A stretch of 64,000 nucleotides of DNA from SHLQ01 sp964517125 (GCA_964517125.1 CAZFBD010000010.1:1-64000); one strand, 5' to 3'; positions 1 through 8,806 are shown, counted from the stretch's first letter. A program made the numbers and translations. The notes: generated by a model from the sequence alone, not told the origin.

Positions 1-129
1 GGGCGCCAGGTCGATCGCATGCACGTCCGCGCCAGTTGCGTTGAACAGCTGCAGCGTCGCCGCACCGATCCCGCTCGCCGCCCCCGTCAGAGCGATCGTC
101 TTGCCATCGAAGCGGAGAAGGTTGTGCAC
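1..129 (-). CDS. Short-chain dehydrogenase/reductase, N-terminal part
   Basis: Read on the minus strand, the frame gives FDGKTIALTGAASGIGAA, the N-terminal Rossmann beta-strand and the TGxxxGIG dinucleotide-binding motif of classical SDR enzymes, followed by an acidic residue after the second strand (HAIDLAP). The likely start is GTG at 127-129, with TTG two codons upstream as an alternative. The gene runs off the left edge, so the YxxxK catalytic motif and the substrate cannot be seen. It lies downstream of aminopeptidase N on the same strand. Confidence 0.7.
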   Translation of the reverse strand, partial: MHNLLRFDGKTIALTGAASGIGAATLQLFNATGADVHAIDLAP

Positions 130-223
130 CCCCAACTCTCGCAGAAGTTGATCGGCCTGTCAGTTGAAGCGATCAGGCCCGGCAGCCACTCCCGGCGGAT
201 CATCTCCACTACAGCCGATCCGC

Positions 224-2887
224 TCAGGCGAGCGCGCGGTGCACGATCTCGAAGACATCCTTGCTGAGGCCATCGACCGCGGCAATCCGTTCCAGCTCGG
301 CGCGCATGAGCGCCTGGCGGTCGGCGTCGTAGCGCTTCCACTGGTTGAACGCACCGGCGAGACGCGAAGCGATCTGCGGGTTCGCGTCCTGCAGCTCGAT
401 CACGGCATCGGCAACCACCCGATAACCGGAACCATCCGCCGCGTGGAAGCCCGCATGGTTGCTCATGGCGAACGCACCGAGCACCGAGCGCACCCGGTTC
501 GGGTTTCGCCAGTTGAAGTCGTCATGACCCAACAAGTCGGCCACGCGCTCGGGCGCACCCGGCTCGCCACTCAACGCTTGAATCGAGAACCACTTGTCGA
601 GCACCAGCGGCTCGCCCTTCCACCGCTCGTAGAACGACGAAAGCGCAGACTCGCGGGCCGGGCCGTCGAGCTGGCTCAACACCATCAACGCCGACTGCGA
701 ATCGGTCATGTTGTCGGCGCCGTCGAAGTGCGCTGCCGCGGTGGCCGTCCACTCGTCGTCCTCGAGCGACGCAAGGAATGCGAGGGCCGCGTTCGCCTCG
801 CGGCGGCGATCGATCGACGCCCGGTCCGCCTCATACGCACCTTCGGGCTTTGACTGGGTCCACAGGGCGGCGAGCTCGGCCCGGCACCCCTCGGTCAGGC
901 CCCGACGCACCGTCTTGCGTGCCTGCTGAAGCGCATCCGGATCGACCGGATCCATCCGCTGCGCGAGCTCGAGCTCCGACGGCAACGACATGGCGAGTGC
1001 TCGCATTGAACCATCGAGCCGCTCGTCGGTCACCACCGCACGGAACGCATCGACGAGCGTGGCCGACACCTCCGCCTCACCGCCCGCAGCGATCGCCGCA
1101 GCACCACCGAGGATCGCACCGCCGTACAGACGCTGGCCGGCATCCCACCGGTTGAACGAATCGGCGTCGTGGGCGAGCCGGAACGCCAGCCGAGCATCAT
1201 CCTCTTCCAGCTCGAGCGTCACCGGAGCCGAGAATGCCCGCAACAACGAGGGCACCGGAGTGGCGTCGAGGCCAGCCAGCCCAGTGAACGTGAACGTCTG
1301 CTCCCGCTCGGCAAGTTCCAGGACCCGCTCGGTCGGCGCACCATCGGCATCCTCCCCGTCGAGCACCAGCGGAAGGTCGGCGCCGTCGGCACCGATCAGA
1401 CCCATGCGAACCGGAATGTGCATGGCGACGAACGAGTCGGCGTCCTGACCGGCCGGCACCTCCTGCCGCAGCGTCACCGCAAACGTGCCAGCGTCAGCAT
1501 CCCACGCCGTCGTCGCAACCAGGCGCGGCGTGCCCGCCTGCATGTACCAGCGTTCGAACTGCTCGAGATCACGACCGTTCGCGTCCGCCATCGCAGAACG
1601 GAAGTCGTCACACGTCACTGCCTCGCCGTCGTGCCGCTCGAAGTACAGGTCCATGCCCTGGCGGAAGCCGTCCCGGCCGAGCAGCGTGTCGTACATGCGG
1701 ATGACCTCGGCGCCCTTCTCATACACCGTCGCCGTGTAGAAGTTGTCCATCGAGATGTAGGACTCAGGACGAATCGGATGCGACATCGGCCCCGCATCCT
1801 CGGGGAACTGCCGCATCCGCAGCATGGCGACATCCTCGATCCGCTTCACCGGATCCGAACCCATGTCGGCGCTGAACCGCTGATCACGGAAGACGGTCAG
1901 ACCCTCCTTCAACGTGAGCTGGAACCAATCACGACAGGTGACCCGGTTGCCGGTCCAGTTGTGGAAGTACTCATGAGCGATGACCGCCTCCACGTTCTCG
2001 TAGTCGGCATCGGTCGCAGTGTCCGGTCGGGCCAGCACAAACTTCGAGTTGAAGATGTTCAGGCCCTTGTTCTCCATCGCCCCCATGTTGAAGTCGTCGA
2101 CCGCAACGATCATGTAAAGGTCGAGGTCGTACTCGCGGCCGAACTCCTGCTCGTCCCACCGCATCGACTCGATCAACGAGGCAAGGGCGTGCTCACACTT
2201 GTCGATGTTGTGCGGCTCCACCCAGATCTCGCAGCGAACGTCACGGCCCGACGCTGTGACGAAGTCGCCCGCGTGAGAGGCCAAGTCGCCGGCCACGAGC
2301 GCGAAAAGATAACTCGGCTTGCGATGCGGATCCTCCCAGCGGACCTCGTGGCGGCCGTCCTCGAGATCCGCCTCGCCGATCCGGTTCCCGTTCGACAACA
2401 GGATCGGGTACGACGCCTTGTCCGCCCGGACGGTGACCCGGTAGGTGGACATGACGTCGGGCCGATCGAGGAACCACGTGATCCGGCGGAACCCCTCCGC
2501 CTCGCACTGCGTGCAGAAGTTGCCGCTCGACAGGTACAAACCAGACAGCTGCGTGTTGGCCTCGGGATGGATGCGCACCCGGGTCTCGAGCGTGCAGGCG
2601 TCGGGAAGCCCGGGAATCGTCAGGACCTCGTCGCCGACCTCGTACTCATCGTCGCCGAGCACACGACCGTCGACGGCAACCGACAGCGTCTCGAGCTCCT
2701 CGCCATCGAGCTCCAACGAAGCCTCGGCAGCTGCGCCCTCGTTGCGACGCAGCGCCATCCTCGCCGTGACCATTGTGCCGTCCTCGCCCAGGTCGAACTC
2801 CAGCTCGACCGTGTCGATCCAGAACGCCGGCGGGCGATAGTCGAGTCGGTGAATCTCACGGGGTTCGGTAGCGATCTCGGTGCTCAT
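224..2887 (-). CDS. pepN: Aminopeptidase N (M1 family metallopeptidase)
   Basis: A cytosolic zinc aminopeptidase that removes N-terminal residues from peptides. The 887-residue protein has the exopeptidase motif GAMEN near residue 268 and the zinc site HEYFHNW near 305, with the third ligand in the following LKEGLTVF segment. The long alpha-helical C-terminal region (about residues 540-887) ends in a PepN-type DUF3458 domain. Length agrees with the proteobacterial-type PepN family (about 870-890 residues). The start MSTEIATEP was chosen because MRLLWHTFF, nine codons upstream, has no homology-like content. The gene appears intact. Confidence 0.95.
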   Translation of the reverse strand: MSTEIATEPREIHRLDYRPPAFWIDTVELEFDLGEDGTMVTARMALRRNEGAAAEASLELDGEELETLSVAVDGRVLGDDEYEVGDEVLTIPGLPDACTLETRVRIHPEANTQLSGLYLSSGNFCTQCEAEGFRRITWFLDRPDVMSTYRVTVRADKASYPILLSNGNRIGEADLEDGRHEVRWEDPHRKPSYLFALVAGDLASHAGDFVTASGRDVRCEIWVEPHNIDKCEHALASLIESMRWDEQEFGREYDLDLYMIVAVDDFNMGAMENKGLNIFNSKFVLARPDTATDADYENVEAVIAHEYFHNWTGNRVTCRDWFQLTLKEGLTVFRDQRFSADMGSDPVKRIEDVAMLRMRQFPEDAGPMSHPIRPESYISMDNFYTATVYEKGAEVIRMYDTLLGRDGFRQGMDLYFERHDGEAVTCDDFRSAMADANGRDLEQFERWYMQAGTPRLVATTAWDADAGTFAVTLRQEVPAGQDADSFVAMHIPVRMGLIGADGADLPLVLDGEDADGAPTERVLELAEREQTFTFTGLAGLDATPVPSLLRAFSAPVTLELEEDDARLAFRLAHDADSFNRWDAGQRLYGGAILGGAAAIAAGGEAEVSATLVDAFRAVVTDERLDGSMRALAMSLPSELELAQRMDPVDPDALQQARKTVRRGLTEGCRAELAALWTQSKPEGAYEADRASIDRRREANAALAFLASLEDDEWTATAAAHFDGADNMTDSQSALMVLSQLDGPARESALSSFYERWKGEPLVLDKWFSIQALSGEPGAPERVADLLGHDDFNWRNPNRVRSVLGAFAMSNHAGFHAADGSGYRVVADAVIELQDANPQIASRLAGAFNQWKRYDADRQALMRAELERIAAVDGLSKDVFEIVHRALA

Positions 2888-2935
2888 GAAGAAAGTGTGC
2901 CAGAGCAGCCGCACGTTCGTCGCCCACTACCCCGA

Positions 2936-3133
2936 CTACTCCTTGGGCGTGCGAAGGATCTTCTCCATCGCCTTGCCCTTGGCCAGCTCGTCGATGAGCT
3001 TGTCCGTGTAGCGGATCTCCCGCATGAGGTCTTCCTCGAGCTCCTCGACCCGGATGCCACAAATCGAACCCGTGTTGAGCTCACGGTTCGGGTTCAGCTT
3101 CGGTGCCTTCGCAAAGTAGAAGCGGCACTTTCG
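2936..3133 (-). CDS. Small protein of unknown function, C-terminal part
   Basis: The last 65 codons of a small basic protein run leftwards out of the assembly gap and end at 2936, 48 bp upstream of pepN. The visible part contains RKCRFYFAKAPKLNPNRELN, an acidic helix (VEELEEDL) and a lysine-rich end (AKGKAMEKILRTPKE). No family is recognised. The 5' end is either in the gap or, if the gap is false, overlaps the divergent gene that starts at 3282; in that joined frame I see no convincing start codon. Treat the start as unknown. Confidence 0.4.
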   Translation of the reverse strand, partial: RKCRFYFAKAPKLNPNRELNTGSICGIRVEELEEDLMREIRYTDKLIDELAKGKAMEKILRTPKE

Positions 3134-3251
3134 NNNNNNNNNNNNNNNNNNNNNNNNNNNNNNNNNNNNNNNNNNNNNNNNNNNNNNNNNNNNNNNNNNN
3201 NNNNNNNNNNNNNNNNNNNNNNNNNNNNNNNNNGTAGAAGCGGCACTTTCG
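3116..3251. other. 100-N assembly gap flanked by an exact 18-bp duplication
   Basis: Positions 3134-3233 are exactly 100 N. The 18 bases before the gap (3116-3133) and the 18 bases after it (3234-3251) are identical, reading GTAGAAGCGGCACTTTCG. This is the pattern expected when two contigs overlap at their ends but were scaffolded with a placeholder instead of merged. Confidence 0.8.
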
Positions 3252-3281
3252 CCGACCGGACTTCGCTGGAAGACTGACGTC

Positions 3282-4379
3282 ATGGACGACAAGGCTTCTC
3301 ATCGGGTTCGGTCGGCGATCGAGTTCGCTCGAACAGCGCTCGTCGGGCCTGGCGACTGGCTCACCGGTGCACAGCGACGGGCCGCGTGGATCGAATGTCG
3401 CGATGCCCGGACCAACGAGCTCGACCAGGCTCGCAAGGCCGCTCTTTCCCCTGCTGCGGTCGACGGGGCGCACAGGGCCACCGACGAACTCTCGGCCGAA
3501 GCGGTGGAGGTCGTGCACCGAATCAGTAGCGACCCGGGACGGTTGACCCGTGCGTGGGCCGACGAGATGATGGCCGAGCTGGGCGACGCCGTGTACACGG
3601 AGCTCGTCGGCATGGCCGCAACCGCTGCGGCGGTCGATGCGTTCGACCACGCGATCGGCGACGGCGAAGCACCGATCCCGTCACCGGTCGACGGTTCGCC
3701 AGCGAAGGAGCGCCCGACCGATGTCGGCGACGTCGGCGCATGGGTGCCACAGACGCTCGAAGCACAGAATGCGAACGTGAGTCGCACCCTTTCGCTGGTA
3801 CCGGTCACCAACCGGGCCTGGCGGGGCATCGTCGACGGCCTCTACTCCCGTGGCATGGAGTTCGGAAACCTCACCTGGGACCGGGCGCTCAACCGGCCGC
3901 AGGTCGAGCTGGTTGCTGCCCGCACCACCGCCGAGCTCGAGTGCTTCTATTGAACGACCGCCCACACGATGCTGCTCAGTGTGAGTGGCAAAAAGTACGG
4001 CTACGACATCGACCTTGACGTGGCGATGGATTCAAGCCGCAGCGGCGACGCCGGCGTACCCCACGGTGTCGAGCTCCTTGCCTTCGCAACGGCAGCCAAC
4101 CTTCGATCCGCCGAACTTCCCGCAGCCCGTGATGCCCTTCGTGCCGTCGTCGGCAACGAAGGTGTGCTCGAGGCCGCTGCAACCGTCGCCGCATTCAACG
4201 GACTCGTCCGCGTCGCAGACGGCACGGGCATCCAGCTCGACCCGTCCATGCTCACCTCCACGGCCGAAAGCCGGGAACACCTCGGGATCGAGGCGTTCGG
4301 TGGCGCCGCCAGCTCGGCCACCGCCGACACCACCGCCCGGCGCACATCCGACAATGAGGTCCTCGCCCTCTTCGACTGA
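3282..4379 (+). CDS. Selenocysteine-containing AhpD-like (carboxymuconolactone decarboxylase family) protein
   Basis: A 365-residue AhpD/CMD-superfamily protein, presumably a thiol-dependent peroxidase or reductase. The frame is interrupted once, by UGA at 3951-3953, and then continues without a break to 4379. Around the UGA it reads ELECFY-U-TTAHTMLL. AhpD uses Glu-x11-Cys-x2-Cys-x3-His; here E209, C221, U224 and H228 have exactly that spacing, so the UGA replaces the resolving cysteine and gives CxxU. A hairpin begins 16 nt after the UGA (separate entry). The start ATG follows GGAAG. The N-terminal half looks like a degenerate repeat of the same fold. A conventional annotation would give two fragments, 3282-3953 and 3969-4379. 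The alternative is a pseudogene with a recent nonsense mutation, which is less likely given the exact position and the second example at 47 kb. Confidence 0.87.
3970..3990 (+). promoter_or_regulatory. Candidate bacterial SECIS hairpin of the AhpD-like selenoprotein
   Basis: Bases 3970-3978 (TGCTGCTCA) pair with 3982-3990 (TGAGTGGCA) over nine base pairs, two of them G-U, leaving a GUG loop at 3979-3981. The apical loop starts 25 nt after the UGA and has G in its first position, consistent with the known bacterial SECIS layout. Two AGT serine codons in this stretch are unusual for such GC-rich DNA, which fits selection on RNA structure. A weaker alternative pairs CACAC at 3963-3967 with GTGTG at 3979-3983. 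Confidence 0.6.
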
Positions 4380-4398
4380 CGGCGCAGTTCCAGGCCGA

Positions 4399-4689
4399 CA
4401 GCACCGCGTAACCCCGGTTCGCCTGATGCGCAACGATCAGCGACAGATCATCGATCGACACGCCACACCGTTCCGTCACCGTGCGCACAGATGCCGGCAT
4501 CGACCGGACCGCCTGGCGGAACAGTTCGATTCCGTTCATCTGCGGCCAATGCTGTTTCGATGCGAGCTGCTCCGCATCGATGTACGGCTGGTTGACAAAG
4601 CCGATTCCGGGGACGTGAATCAGGTCGAAATTGGAGCCATCCGGACGATTTCCGACATGATGCCCGCTCCTCACGGAACGCGACCACCA
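4399..4689 (-). pseudogene. Remnant of a 3-oxoacyl-ACP synthase III (FabH-like) gene
   Basis: The minus-strand frame contains an internal and C-terminal piece of a ketoacyl synthase III: GSNFDLIHVPGIG, then NGIELFRQAVRSMP, then LSLIVAHQANRG, which is the FabH signature around the catalytic His and Asn (HQANxR). The catalytic-Cys half is missing upstream and the frame turns to nonsense just after HQANRG, so neither end is intact. It lies between the selenoprotein gene and a secreted-protein gene, with no start codon or ribosome-binding site of its own. Confidence 0.55.
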
Positions 4690-4728
4690 GCTCAGTCGAG
4701 GCAGAACACGTAGGAGCGGACCGATCAA

Positions 4729-6495
4729 CTAGCGCGTGTGGGGATTCTCCGTGGTCTCGGTCTCCTCCTCCTCTTCTTCCTCGTCATCGTCGTCATCGTC
4801 ATCTTCGTCGCCGCCGCCGTCGTCGTCGTCGTCTTGATTGTCGTAGTCGCTCTCACCATTGCTGTTGCCGTTACCGACATTGCCGCCCTGACCTGTGTTG
4901 TCACAGTCATTGTCCGAGCAGCTCGGGTCAGGGTCGGAGATGACGGTGGTCGGTCCATTGCCGGGCTGACAGTCGTTGTCGTAGCAACCTCCGTCACCCG
5001 TGTTGCCCACATTGCCGTCACCGCCGGTTCCCGGCGCGGGCCGAAGTGGCGCTTGTGTTGTGCACTGCGTGGACCCGGAACTGCCGTAGCAATCTCGTCG
5101 AATCAGCTGACCGTTGCGCCATTGTTCGGCGTACGACCCCAGCAGCGAACCGTCCATCCACGAATACCGATGAACCACAACCGTTCGCTGCGGCACACCG
5201 GTTGCGCTCGCATTCTCCCCATTTGGGCTGAGGATGTAGCTCGTCGTCTCCACCTCGACCGACGTCATCTGTCCCAGCGGCCCGTCATGTTCCACCTGGG
5301 TGGTGGTGACGACCCCCGAACCGGGCACCGCCTCGATCACCAGCGTGTCGGGCCCCTGTGTCAGCGTTGTGGTGTTGCCATCCTGCGAGCTGATGCTCCA
5401 GCCGTCCTGCTCGGCGTCTGCGACAGCATTGTCACCGGCAACCTCGGCCGTGTCCGGCGTGTTGAAGTAGTCGGCGACCTTGTCGATACCGCAGGCCTCG
5501 GTCTTGCACTTGTCGATGACCTGCCCAACCCGCTCCACAATCTGTCGAATGATCTCGGCCCGTGAAGGCTTCCTGTTCCGGAGCATCGGCGCATCCAGGT
5601 TGGCGAGCAGCTCGCCATCACAATTCGCCACGCATACGTTGCCGTCCAGCGACTGAACACCAGACACCGCAACGACATCGCCGCCATGTTGGATCAGCAC
5701 GACGTAGAGGTCACCCCGACTGATCGTCGGCACCGTCGCGTTCACCCCCGACGTCGTGTGCAACCCCCGGGTGTCCTTCGCCAGCTCAACCCGTGCACCG
5801 CCATTGCCGTCCGGCAGAATCCGGTACAAGGACCGATACGGCGTTTGGCCAGGCTGATAGCCACTGACAATCCACGCCAGCGCAGCAGTGCCGTTCCCTC
5901 GGTCCTGCACCGACAGCACAACATCCACCCCAGATGAGGCGGTGAAGTCGGCCGAAGGATCAGAGAACAGCCCGTCCTTGAAGCCAACCAGGTGGTACAC
6001 CGAATCCGGCCTGCCGGAATAGTCGTTGTACACGTTGCCATCGGTGACCGTGCCAACGTACTCGCCGTCCCGATAGATGTTGACACCGTCCACATCCAAC
6101 CCCCGATGGTTCCACACCACGTTGACGTACCCATTGGCCCACTCGGCCTGAATGAACCACGGCGTCGTCACCTCGGCGACAACAGCAGATTCCTCCTCCG
6201 GCCGGTCCACCTGGGTCGTGGGCACGAAGGTGCCTTCGGTGTACTCGTGGCAGACCCAACCAGCAGGGTCGCCGCCGACCCACGTGCACTGATCACGGAC
6301 CTGATCGTTCCACGCTCGGCCACAACGGTCGGCAAACTCGTCCTGAGCGTCCTCGGTGGTCGAGTGAACTCCAGACGCGCACGCCGACGAAGCCGCGGCC
6401 GGCTGCACCGGACCAAAGGTCGCGGCGATCTGGAGGAACAGGACAGCCAAGAGTGCCGCAAGCGACAATCGACGGATTCGGGGATTCGTAGCCAT
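4729..6495 (-). CDS. Secreted protein with fibronectin-like region and acidic low-complexity tail
   Basis: A 588-residue exported protein of unknown function. It has a Sec signal peptide (RIRRLSLAALLAVLFLQIA, cleavage probably near PAAASS), a cysteine-containing N-terminal segment, and a beta-rich region around residues 105-200 (WANGYVNVVWNHRGLDVDG, VNIYRDGEYVGTV) that resembles an FnIII-type fold. A mixed region follows to about 470, then a Gly/Asn/Asp-rich linker. The last 40 residues are nearly all Asp and Glu, followed by TTENPHTR. AAAGGA lies just upstream of the ATG. The acidic tail could bind cations or cell-wall material, but this is a guess. Confidence 0.75.
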   Translation of the reverse strand: MATNPRIRRLSLAALLAVLFLQIAATFGPVQPAAASSACASGVHSTTEDAQDEFADRCGRAWNDQVRDQCTWVGGDPAGWVCHEYTEGTFVPTTQVDRPEEESAVVAEVTTPWFIQAEWANGYVNVVWNHRGLDVDGVNIYRDGEYVGTVTDGNVYNDYSGRPDSVYHLVGFKDGLFSDPSADFTASSGVDVVLSVQDRGNGTAALAWIVSGYQPGQTPYRSLYRILPDGNGGARVELAKDTRGLHTTSGVNATVPTISRGDLYVVLIQHGGDVVAVSGVQSLDGNVCVANCDGELLANLDAPMLRNRKPSRAEIIRQIVERVGQVIDKCKTEACGIDKVADYFNTPDTAEVAGDNAVADAEQDGWSISSQDGNTTTLTQGPDTLVIEAVPGSGVVTTTQVEHDGPLGQMTSVEVETTSYILSPNGENASATGVPQRTVVVHRYSWMDGSLLGSYAEQWRNGQLIRRDCYGSSGSTQCTTQAPLRPAPGTGGDGNVGNTGDGGCYDNDCQPGNGPTTVISDPDPSCSDNDCDNTGQGGNVGNGNSNGESDYDNQDDDDDGGGDEDDDDDDDEEEEEEETETTENPHTR

Positions 6496-6766
6496 ACAGA
6501 ACAGTCCTTTCGCGTGTGTCTCGGTCGTAACACGCAGGACTCAAAAGCTCGGGGGACAGATCTAGAAGAATTTCGTGGCCGAACGTCAGAGATCTGTCGA
6601 ACCATTCAATCGCTGAGCGACGGGGAGAGTGCGGTTCGTTTCCATCGACCCTTGCTACTGCGACCGCAACGTCGTGGCCAGGCCACTATTGAACGAAAGC
6701 CGTGTCGGCTCAGACCGAGGTGGCCAATGTGCAGGTGACGCTCCGTGTTCAATCGATGAGCCGCCG

Positions 6767-7084
6767 TTACAGCGGCCACCAGTTGGGCTTGGCACAACCC
6801 ACGACGTTCGATGCGAGACCGTTGGTGAGCGAACGCACCACGGGAACCGATTGCATCAGGTCGGGCTCGGCTGCCTCGATCACCTGGAACGGCCGGCCGC
6901 TCTGGGCCACCGTCACCACCTGACCAACAACAGCAGGAGTGCCGGGAACCGTGGCCATGCGATAGAAGTCGCCGACCTTCCACGAACGATGCCCGAGCTC
7001 AGCCTCCAGCTCCAGCACGCGCTCCTGCAACCGCAGAAGCTCCGCCTCCGAAGCATCAACCACAACATCCGTACTGTCAGCCAC
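6767..7084 (-). CDS. Small protein of unknown function with N-terminal coiled coil
   Basis: A 105-residue protein starting at GTG (7082-7084), preceded by a strong GGAGGAG ribosome-binding site, which supports its reality. Residues 13-31 (EAELLRLQERVLELEAELG) form a short leucine-heptad coiled coil. The rest is a compact beta-rich segment (GDFYRMATVPGTPAVVGQVV). No signal peptide or recognised family is visible. The 270 bp between it and the secreted-protein gene to its left hold no further gene; a 13-bp palindrome at 6674-6686 (GTGGCCAGGCCAC) could be part of a terminator. Confidence 0.6.
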   Translation of the reverse strand: MADSTDVVVDASEAELLRLQERVLELEAELGHRSWKVGDFYRMATVPGTPAVVGQVVTVAQSGRPFQVIEAAEPDLMQSVPVVRSLTNGLASNVVGCAKPNWWPL

Positions 7085-7313
7085 AACCAGCTCCTCCGGC
7101 TACCGCGCCCATCGCTGCCAGACATCGACAGGGAAGAGGGTGGGCTGAAGTCGAAAACTGGCTGCGATCCGAGGATGGGCTGCACGACGCATCCGGTCGC
7201 GTTCTTCGAACCACCAAGCGCGCTGACCATTTTCATCATCGTCAGCGCTGTCACACCGCCTCTCTAGGTTCGGTTGTGCCTCGTGGAACGGCTGGTTCCA
7301 CCGATTCTCCACC

Positions 7314-7332
7314 TGCATGCATACTGCATGCA
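7314..7332. promoter_or_regulatory. Palindromic operator of toxin-antitoxin locus 1
   Basis: TGCATGCATACTGCATGCA is an 8-bp inverted repeat around TAC. It lies 20 bp upstream of the antitoxin start and just before a TACTAT -10-like box (7340-7345). Its sequence is almost identical to the operator of locus 2 at 13701-13719, which suggests that the two antitoxins recognise related sites. Confidence 0.65.
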
Positions 7333-7352
7333 ACACAGGTACTATGCCATTC

Positions 7353-7586
7353 ATGCCCGCTGTAACCATCCGCGACGTCCCCGACGAAACCCGCAACGTC
7401 CTTGCTGCGCGAGCTGCCAGAAATGGCCAGTCGTTGCAGGAGTACCTGCGGGGCACACTCATGCAGCTCGCCGACCGACCCGACATCCACGAACTGTTCG
7501 ACGATGTTCGAGCCCGCAAAGACGCCTCCGGCTCGGCGATTGGCGCCGACACAATCCTCGACGCAGTCCACGGGGATCGACAATGA
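7353..7586 (+). CDS. FitA/VapB-type ribbon-helix-helix antitoxin, locus 1
   Basis: A 77-residue antitoxin. The N-terminal half (AVTIRDVPDETRNVLAARAA, then GQSLQEYLRGTL) is a FitA-type ribbon-helix-helix DNA-binding domain, and the acidic C-terminal tail should wrap the toxin. The start at 7353 was preferred because TACTAT lies seven nucleotides upstream, as in a leaderless transcript; ATG at 7344 is the alternative. Its stop overlaps the toxin start (ATGA). It is expected to neutralise the toxin and, with it, to repress the operon through the palindrome at 7314-7332. Confidence 0.85.
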   Translation: MPAVTIRDVPDETRNVLAARAARNGQSLQEYLRGTLMQLADRPDIHELFDDVRARKDASGSAIGADTILDAVHGDRQ

Positions 7587-7978
7587 CCCTTGTTGTCGAC
7601 GCATCCACCGTCGTGGCCGCGCTCGTCGACACCAGTCCCGACGGACGATGGGCCGAAGATCTCCTCCGGAACGCAACCCAACTGATCGCTCCCGCCCACA
7701 TGCACATCGAAGCTGCCAACGCACTCCGTCGACTCGAAGCCGGCGGCCACATCGACGCCACCACAGCAAACATCGCCTTCAACGACCTGCAACGGCTGCC
7801 GGTTTTGCCCATCACCTTCAACGTCACCGGCGACCGGGTATGGGACCTGCGCAAGAACCTGACCAGCTACGACGCCGCATACATTGCAACCGCCGAACTG
7901 GTCAACGCATCCCTCGCAACGCTCGACCGCAAGCTCGCCAACGCACCCGGCACACAGTGCCAGGTCCTCACGCCGTAG
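7583..7978 (+). CDS. vapC: VapC-type PIN-domain ribonuclease toxin, locus 1
   Basis: A 131-residue PIN-domain toxin, expected to be a magnesium-dependent RNase that cuts tRNA or rRNA when freed from its antitoxin. The acidic catalytic residues are in place: D6 (VVDAS), E43 (HIEAANAL), D97 (SYDAAY) and D115 (LATLDRKL). Start and length match VapC. It is translationally coupled to the antitoxin by a four-base overlap. The protein is clearly related to the toxin of locus 2 (13939-14337). Confidence 0.9.
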   Translation: MTLVVDASTVVAALVDTSPDGRWAEDLLRNATQLIAPAHMHIEAANALRRLEAGGHIDATTANIAFNDLQRLPVLPITFNVTGDRVWDLRKNLTSYDAAYIATAELVNASLATLDRKLANAPGTQCQVLTP

Positions 7979-8017
7979 CGATGACCCGTGGTCGAAGGCC
8001 ACGGCGTGAGGCCTCGG

Positions 8018-8214
8018 CTATCCCGGGTCGACAAACTCGAGCGACTCGACCAACGACANNNNNNNNNNNNNNNNNNNNNNNNNNNNNNNNNNNNNNNNNN
8101 NNNNNNNNNNNNNNNNNNNNNNNNNNNNNNNNNNNNNNNNNNNNNNNNNNNNNNNNNNAACACTCCGGGGAACGAGCTCTCGACGTCGGCAAACGCCTCG
8201 GCGGTCAGCATCAT
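8018..8214 (-). CDS. Gene of unknown function interrupted by an assembly gap
   Basis: On the minus strand ATG at 8212-8214 opens MMLTAEAFADVESSFPGV, four codons after the stop of the preceding gene, and runs into the N block. On the other side of the gap one frame ends in SLVESLEFVDPG and a TAG at 8018. The two pieces may belong to one coupled gene, but the frame across an unknown-length gap cannot be verified. The start resembles small MmcQ/YjbR-like proteins only vaguely. Confidence 0.3.
8059..8158. other. 100-N assembly gap without flanking duplication
   Basis: Exactly 100 N. Unlike the other two gaps in the window, the bases on its two sides do not repeat each other, so sequence is probably missing here. 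Confidence 0.9.
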
Positions 8215-8220
8215 CAAACC

Positions 8221-8805
8221 TCACTGCGGGTGCTCGGCGACCCAGAGACGCCCGCGAAACGGTGCCGCCCACAGCGCTTCAGTATCGCTGCTCCGCGTGA
8301 GCAACTGTGGTCCCGTCCCGGAGCCGATATCAAACACCCGAGCTTCCAAGCCTCCCAGCAACGCCGGTTCCACCTCGGTCACTTCGACACCACCGTCGGT
8401 CAACACGACGACCAATTCATCGGTTGTCGCCACCGCCTGCCCATCAACATCGTTTGGGGCGAGCAGAAACTCAATACTGGTCGGCCCCAAGGGAAGCGGA
8501 TACAACACACCCGAACCATCCGGCGCCTGCAGCGCCTGAACCGGCTGGCCGGCATCGGCGCGAAGGCCACCGAGGTACGGCAACTGGTTGACTCCAGCTG
8601 GGAGCTCCGAAACTGGGTTCTGCTGAACAGCCGCAAACGCGACCGAAGCGAGGACTTCGTCAGCGAGCGCAAACCAGTCGTCGTCGGAGCTCCGATCAAT
8701 TCCCACAATCGCAGACAGGATCGCCATCAGATCCTCTTGCCCAATGCCAGCCTTGTGCTCGAACTGCGACCTCAACGTCGTAGCCAAGCCATTCGCCGGG
8801 CCCAC
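8221..8805 (-). CDS. Protein of unknown function
   Basis: A 194-residue protein starting at GTG one base after the stop of the SEC-C gene, hence probably co-translated with it. It is acidic and mixed alpha/beta. Residues 95-120 (DGSGVLYPLPLGPTSIEFLL) and 130-160 (ELVVVLTDGGVEVTEVEPAL) look like a type III secretion or SseB-like beta fold, but the similarity is weak and I do not assign it. No signal peptide or membrane segment is present. Confidence 0.6.
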   Translation of the reverse strand: MGPANGLATTLRSQFEHKAGIGQEDLMAILSAIVGIDRSSDDDWFALADEVLASVAFAAVQQNPVSELPAGVNQLPYLGGLRADAGQPVQALQAPDGSGVLYPLPLGPTSIEFLLAPNDVDGQAVATTDELVVVLTDGGVEVTEVEPALLGGLEARVFDIGSGTGPQLLTRSSDTEALWAAPFRGRLWVAEHPQ

Positions 8806-8806
8806 A

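Noticed and set aside
1169..3277. A 702-codon plus-strand frame
   Set aside because: Antisense to aminopeptidase N and running through the N block; no domain or ribosome-binding site.
3969..4379. A separate small gene starting at ATG 3969
   Set aside because: It is the in-frame continuation of the AhpD-like protein after the UGA, and the ATG is an internal Met five codons after the selenocysteine codon.
8218..8223. UGA at the end of the gene at 8221 followed by an open frame
   Set aside because: The next frame opens with its own start codons four codons later and there is no Cys-type context, so it is a normal stop followed by a coupled gene.
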